Shown: positions 61,704-64,000 of the stretch, piece by piece
Position numbering within the stretch: the stretch's first letter is position 1
How the letters are laid out: each line of letters starts with the position of its first letter
Assembly (NCBI RefSeq): GCF_014655715.1
Contig: NZ_BNBM01000002.1
Span: 124,001 to 188,000, forward strand
Source of the DNA: Streptomyces lanatus
GTDB taxonomy: Bacteria > Actinomycetota > Actinomycetes > Streptomycetales > Streptomycetaceae
DNA length: 64,000 bases
Direction: 5' to 3'
Notes under the pieces: model-generated
Databases searched by the model: none
The model's input: only the letters and a program-made list of their open reading frames with translations
What the model was told of the DNA's origin: nothing
Translations under genes and position numbers: made by a program

Positions 61704-62503
61704 CCCTCGCCGCGCACATCGCCCCTCTGCTGCCCACCCGTCTGGTCGCGGCGGTCGCCCGCGCCGTGTACCCGCGCTTCGAGCCGGAGCTGGCCCGGCT
61801 GGCGGAGCTGTGCCCCGCCGGGTGCGGGACGGCCGTGGACGTCGGCGGATGGTACGGCCCGTGGACGCGCCGGCTGTCACGGCGGGCCCGCCGGGTGGTG
61901 ACCGTGGAGCCGGTCCCGCATCTCGCGCGGCTCCTCGCGGCGACGGCCCCGCCCAATGTCCGGGTCGTCCAGGCCGCGGCGGCCGAGCGCCCCGGCACGG
62001 CCCGGCTCTGGCTGCCGCCGCACGACGCGGGCGACCGTGGGGTGTCCTCGCTGGTCCGCCGGAGCATCCATGCCACGGCCCTGCACGTCGGCTGTGTCAC
62101 CCTCGACGAACTGGGCCTGAAGGAAGTCGACTTCATCAAGGTCGACGTGGACGGCAGCGAGCTCGCGGTGCTGCGCGGCGCGACCGGCACCCTGGCCCGC
62201 GACCGGCCCGCCCTGTTCATCGAGCTGGAGTCCCGTATCCAGCCGATAGCGCCGGTGCTGACGTACCTCTCGCTCCTCGGCTACGACGGCTGGGTCCTGC
62301 CCAGCCGCGACTGGGTCCCCCTGTCGTCCTTCCCGCTGGAGGCCCACCAGGCCGAGGCCGCGCACGTCGTCACCCGGGGTCTGCTGCGCCGGGTGCTCCC
62401 CTTCCGGGGCCCGCGCTACGTCAATTCGGTCCTCTTCCTGCCCGACGGCCGCCGCCCGATCGACGACCATGGAACACATGCCCTCAGGAAAGCCCGCCGC
62501 TAG
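61700..62503 (+). CDS. FkbM-family methyltransferase
   Basis: The protein has 267 residues. The SAM site is AVDVGGWYGPWTRRLSRRARRVVTVEPVPHL, and FIKVDVDGSELAVLRGAT is the FkbM signature. FkbM enzymes O-methylate sugars or polyketides. It is the third methyltransferase of the operon and starts on the stop of the Trm112-like gene. Confidence 0.9.
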   Translation: MTLAAHIAPLLPTRLVAAVARAVYPRFEPELARLAELCPAGCGTAVDVGGWYGPWTRRLSRRARRVVTVEPVPHLARLLAATAPPNVRVVQAAAAERPGTARLWLPPHDAGDRGVSSLVRRSIHATALHVGCVTLDELGLKEVDFIKVDVDGSELAVLRGATGTLARDRPALFIELESRIQPIAPVLTYLSLLGYDGWVLPSRDWVPLSSFPLEAHQAEAAHVVTRGLLRRVLPFRGPRYVNSVLFLPDGRRPIDDHGTHALRKARR

Positions 62504-63068
62504 CCCCTTCACTCCGCGCGACTTCCAGCTGGTGCTGCTGCGCCGCATGGCCGACCACAACCCCGGCCTGGTGGAGGACGCCCGCCGCGAACTGGACGCG
62601 TCCCTCGCCGAGATGCGCGAGGCGAACAAACGCTGGCAGGCGATGCTCCACTCCCCCCGGTCCCGCCCCGCCGCCGCCCGCTACCGCTCGGTCCTGGGCC
62701 CACCCGAGTCGACCGTCCCCCGCAGGATCGGCGACCTGGACTGCGAGGCCTGGCTGTTCCCGCTCCCCCTCTGGCCCGACCTGCGCTTCGAGGTGCTGTT
62801 GGCCCCCAACGGCACGGTGTGGAACGAGTGGCTGATCCGCACCCCGGGAGCGAAGGGTCCAGCCCTCCACACCCTCTCCGACCTCACCCCCTGGTCCTGC
62901 ACGGTGGACGAGGCGGCCCGAGCCTTCGCCCCTGCCCGCCCCCTGGAGGGCACGGCACCGACGAGGTGGGGCTTGGCCTTCATGGCGCCGGACGAGGAGG
63001 GGGTGCGGCGGGAGGTGGTGGCCGAGTTCACGTGGGGGTTGCTGCAGCGGGTGGCGGTCAACGGCTAG
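62469..63068 (+). CDS. hypothetical protein at the end of the glycan operon
   Basis: The protein has 199 residues from ATG 62469 or 62478, overlapping fkbM by up to 35 bp. A helical N-terminus (VLLRRMADHNPGLVEDARRELDASLAEMREANKRWQ) precedes a mixed domain with DLDCEAWLFPLPLWPDLRFEVLL and WNEWLIRTPGA. No family is recognised. Overlap with fkbM indicates it belongs to the operon. Confidence 0.72.
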   Translation: MEHMPSGKPAASPFTPRDFQLVLLRRMADHNPGLVEDARRELDASLAEMREANKRWQAMLHSPRSRPAAARYRSVLGPPESTVPRRIGDLDCEAWLFPLPLWPDLRFEVLLAPNGTVWNEWLIRTPGAKGPALHTLSDLTPWSCTVDEAARAFAPARPLEGTAPTRWGLAFMAPDEEGVRREVVAEFTWGLLQRVAVNG

Positions 63069-63071
63069 CGG

Positions 63072-63950
63072 CTAGGGGTTGGCGGCCGCCGCCAGGATCG
63101 CCTCCGCCACGCGTGGAACCGACGCCGGGTGCAGGGACAGGAAGAGGTTCGGTTCGACCAGTTCCAGTTCCATGACGCGGGGTTGGCCGTCTTCGCCGTC
63201 GACGAGGTCCACGCGGGCGTAGAGGAGTCCTGTGGGGTTCGGTACGGCGGTCAGGGCCTGTTCGGCGGTGGTGAGTTCGGCCGGGGTGGGGGTCCAGGGC
63301 CGTAGGTCGGGGTGGGCGGTCTTGCGGTCGTCGTAGGGCGTGCCGGGGGTGAGGACGGCGCCCTTGCGGCTGGCGTGCAGGAGGTGGCCGCCGTAGAACT
63401 GGAGGGCCCGTTCGCCGGTGGTGTCGATGCTGTTGAGGTAGGGCTGCACCATCGCGGTGAAGCCTTCCTTGTGCATCCGCGTGAGGTGGCGTACGGCCGT
63501 CTCGTGCTCGTCGGGGGTGTAGCGGGCGGCGAAGCGGGCGCCCGCGCCGGAGGTGGGCTTGATGACGTACTCGTGGTCGACCGGGAGGCCGTCGACTCCG
63601 TCGCCGGGCGGGAAGTAGCGGGTGGGGACCACGGGCACCCCGGCTTCGGCGAGGTCGCCGAGATACCGCTTGTCGGCGTTCCAGCGCACCACGCCCACCG
63701 GATTGGCCAGCCGGGTCAGCTTGCCGCACCGCTCCGCCCACGCCAGGAATTCGGCCGCCCGCCAGCTGTAGTCCCAGGTGGAGCGGATCACGGCGAGGCC
63801 GTAGCCGCCCCAGTCGACCGTCTCGTCGTCCCAGTACACGGAGTCCGCCTCGGCCCCCGCCGCCCTGAGCGCCGCCACCAGCACGGGGAGGTCGCGGTCG
63901 ACGGAGATCTCGGGGCCGGGACGGCAGGTCACGAGGGCTATGCGGGGCAC
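63072..63950 (-). CDS. ATP-grasp ligase (RimK/DcsG-like)
   Basis: The protein has 292 residues from ATG 63950. ATP-grasp elements are visible: YVIKPTSGAGARF for ATP binding, MVQPYLNSIDTTGERALQFYGG, and the metal-binding LLYARVDLVDGEDGQPRVMELELVEPNLFL. The early RSTWDY and LANPVGVVRWNADKRYLGDL resemble cycloserine synthetase DcsG and RimK-like peptide ligases. It converges on the glycan operon with 3 bp between stops. Its substrates cannot be named. Confidence 0.87.
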   Translation of the reverse strand: MPRIALVTCRPGPEISVDRDLPVLVAALRAAGAEADSVYWDDETVDWGGYGLAVIRSTWDYSWRAAEFLAWAERCGKLTRLANPVGVVRWNADKRYLGDLAEAGVPVVPTRYFPPGDGVDGLPVDHEYVIKPTSGAGARFAARYTPDEHETAVRHLTRMHKEGFTAMVQPYLNSIDTTGERALQFYGGHLLHASRKGAVLTPGTPYDDRKTAHPDLRPWTPTPAELTTAEQALTAVPNPTGLLYARVDLVDGEDGQPRVMELELVEPNLFLSLHPASVPRVAEAILAAAANP

Positions 63951-64000
63951 GGGGGCTCCTCCGAGTGGGGCGGGTCGGCGCTTCGCAGGCTAACAAGCGC

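Overview
The window is high-GC actinomycete chromosome, almost certainly Streptomyces. It has GTG starts, ATGA-type translational coupling, rare TTA leucine codons confined to accessory genes, gamma-butyrolactone (GBL) signalling genes, and Tat and MAB_1171c-type proteins. No rRNA, tRNA, CRISPR array or complete insertion sequence was seen.

Layout. (1) 1-2.5 kb: a partial gene, a secreted intradiol dioxygenase, a DUF4360 secreted protein and a decayed second dioxygenase. (2) 2.5-15.4 kb: a GBL-type regulatory island with three ScbR/ArpA-like receptors, an AfsA-like butenolide synthase, a carboxylic acid reductase, an aminodeoxychorismate lyase-like PLP enzyme, and a TetR/MFS pair separated by four tandem operator copies. 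Two adjacent IS701-like transposase-derived genes follow, without visible IS ends. (3) 15.8-20.0 kb: a phzC-phzD-phzE-like cassette predicted to make trans-2,3-dihydro-3-hydroxyanthranilate (DHHA), ending in half of a shikimate kinase. (4) 20.1-33.0 kb: a FadR-type regulator with a perfect operator, a LAL activator with two TTA codons, an esterase, and a leftward run of CynX-like exporter, PLP-lysine-less class III aminotransferase, intact class III aminotransferase, thermostable-hemolysin-family protein, AMP-ligase and Fe/2-oxoglutarate dioxygenase. Regions 2-4 look like one secondary-metabolite cluster of about 30 kb. It makes DHHA but has no phzF, phzA/B or phzG, so the product is probably a small DHHA-derived compound rather than a phenazine (inference).

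(5) 33.1-37.9 kb: a GH51 arabinofuranosidase with an ABC sugar importer. (6) 38.1-45.4 kb: a conserved-looking but functionally obscure module with two HExxH metallopeptidase-like proteins, three paralogous seven-helix membrane proteins, an XRE-type regulator and an FAD monooxygenase. (7) 45.4-51.8 kb: an SMP-30 lactonase with IclR, small hypotheticals, a secreted metzincin-like protease, a PucR-type regulator, and DUF2613 and DUF3068 proteins. (8) 52.1-63.1 kb: a tightly coupled cell-envelope glycan operon with a GT4, two methyltransferases, a giant AftD-like arabinofuranosyltransferase, a condensation-fold acyltransferase, a DMT membrane protein, a Trm112-like protein and FkbM. A leftward ATP-grasp gene closes the window.

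How they work together. GBL receptors, the LAL activator and TTA (bldA) codons would gate the cluster by growth phase. The phz-like genes provide an aminated cyclohexadiene acid. The ligase, dioxygenase and aminotransferases would tailor it, and the two MFS pumps would export it. Functions are assigned from protein family motifs read by eye; no database search was run.
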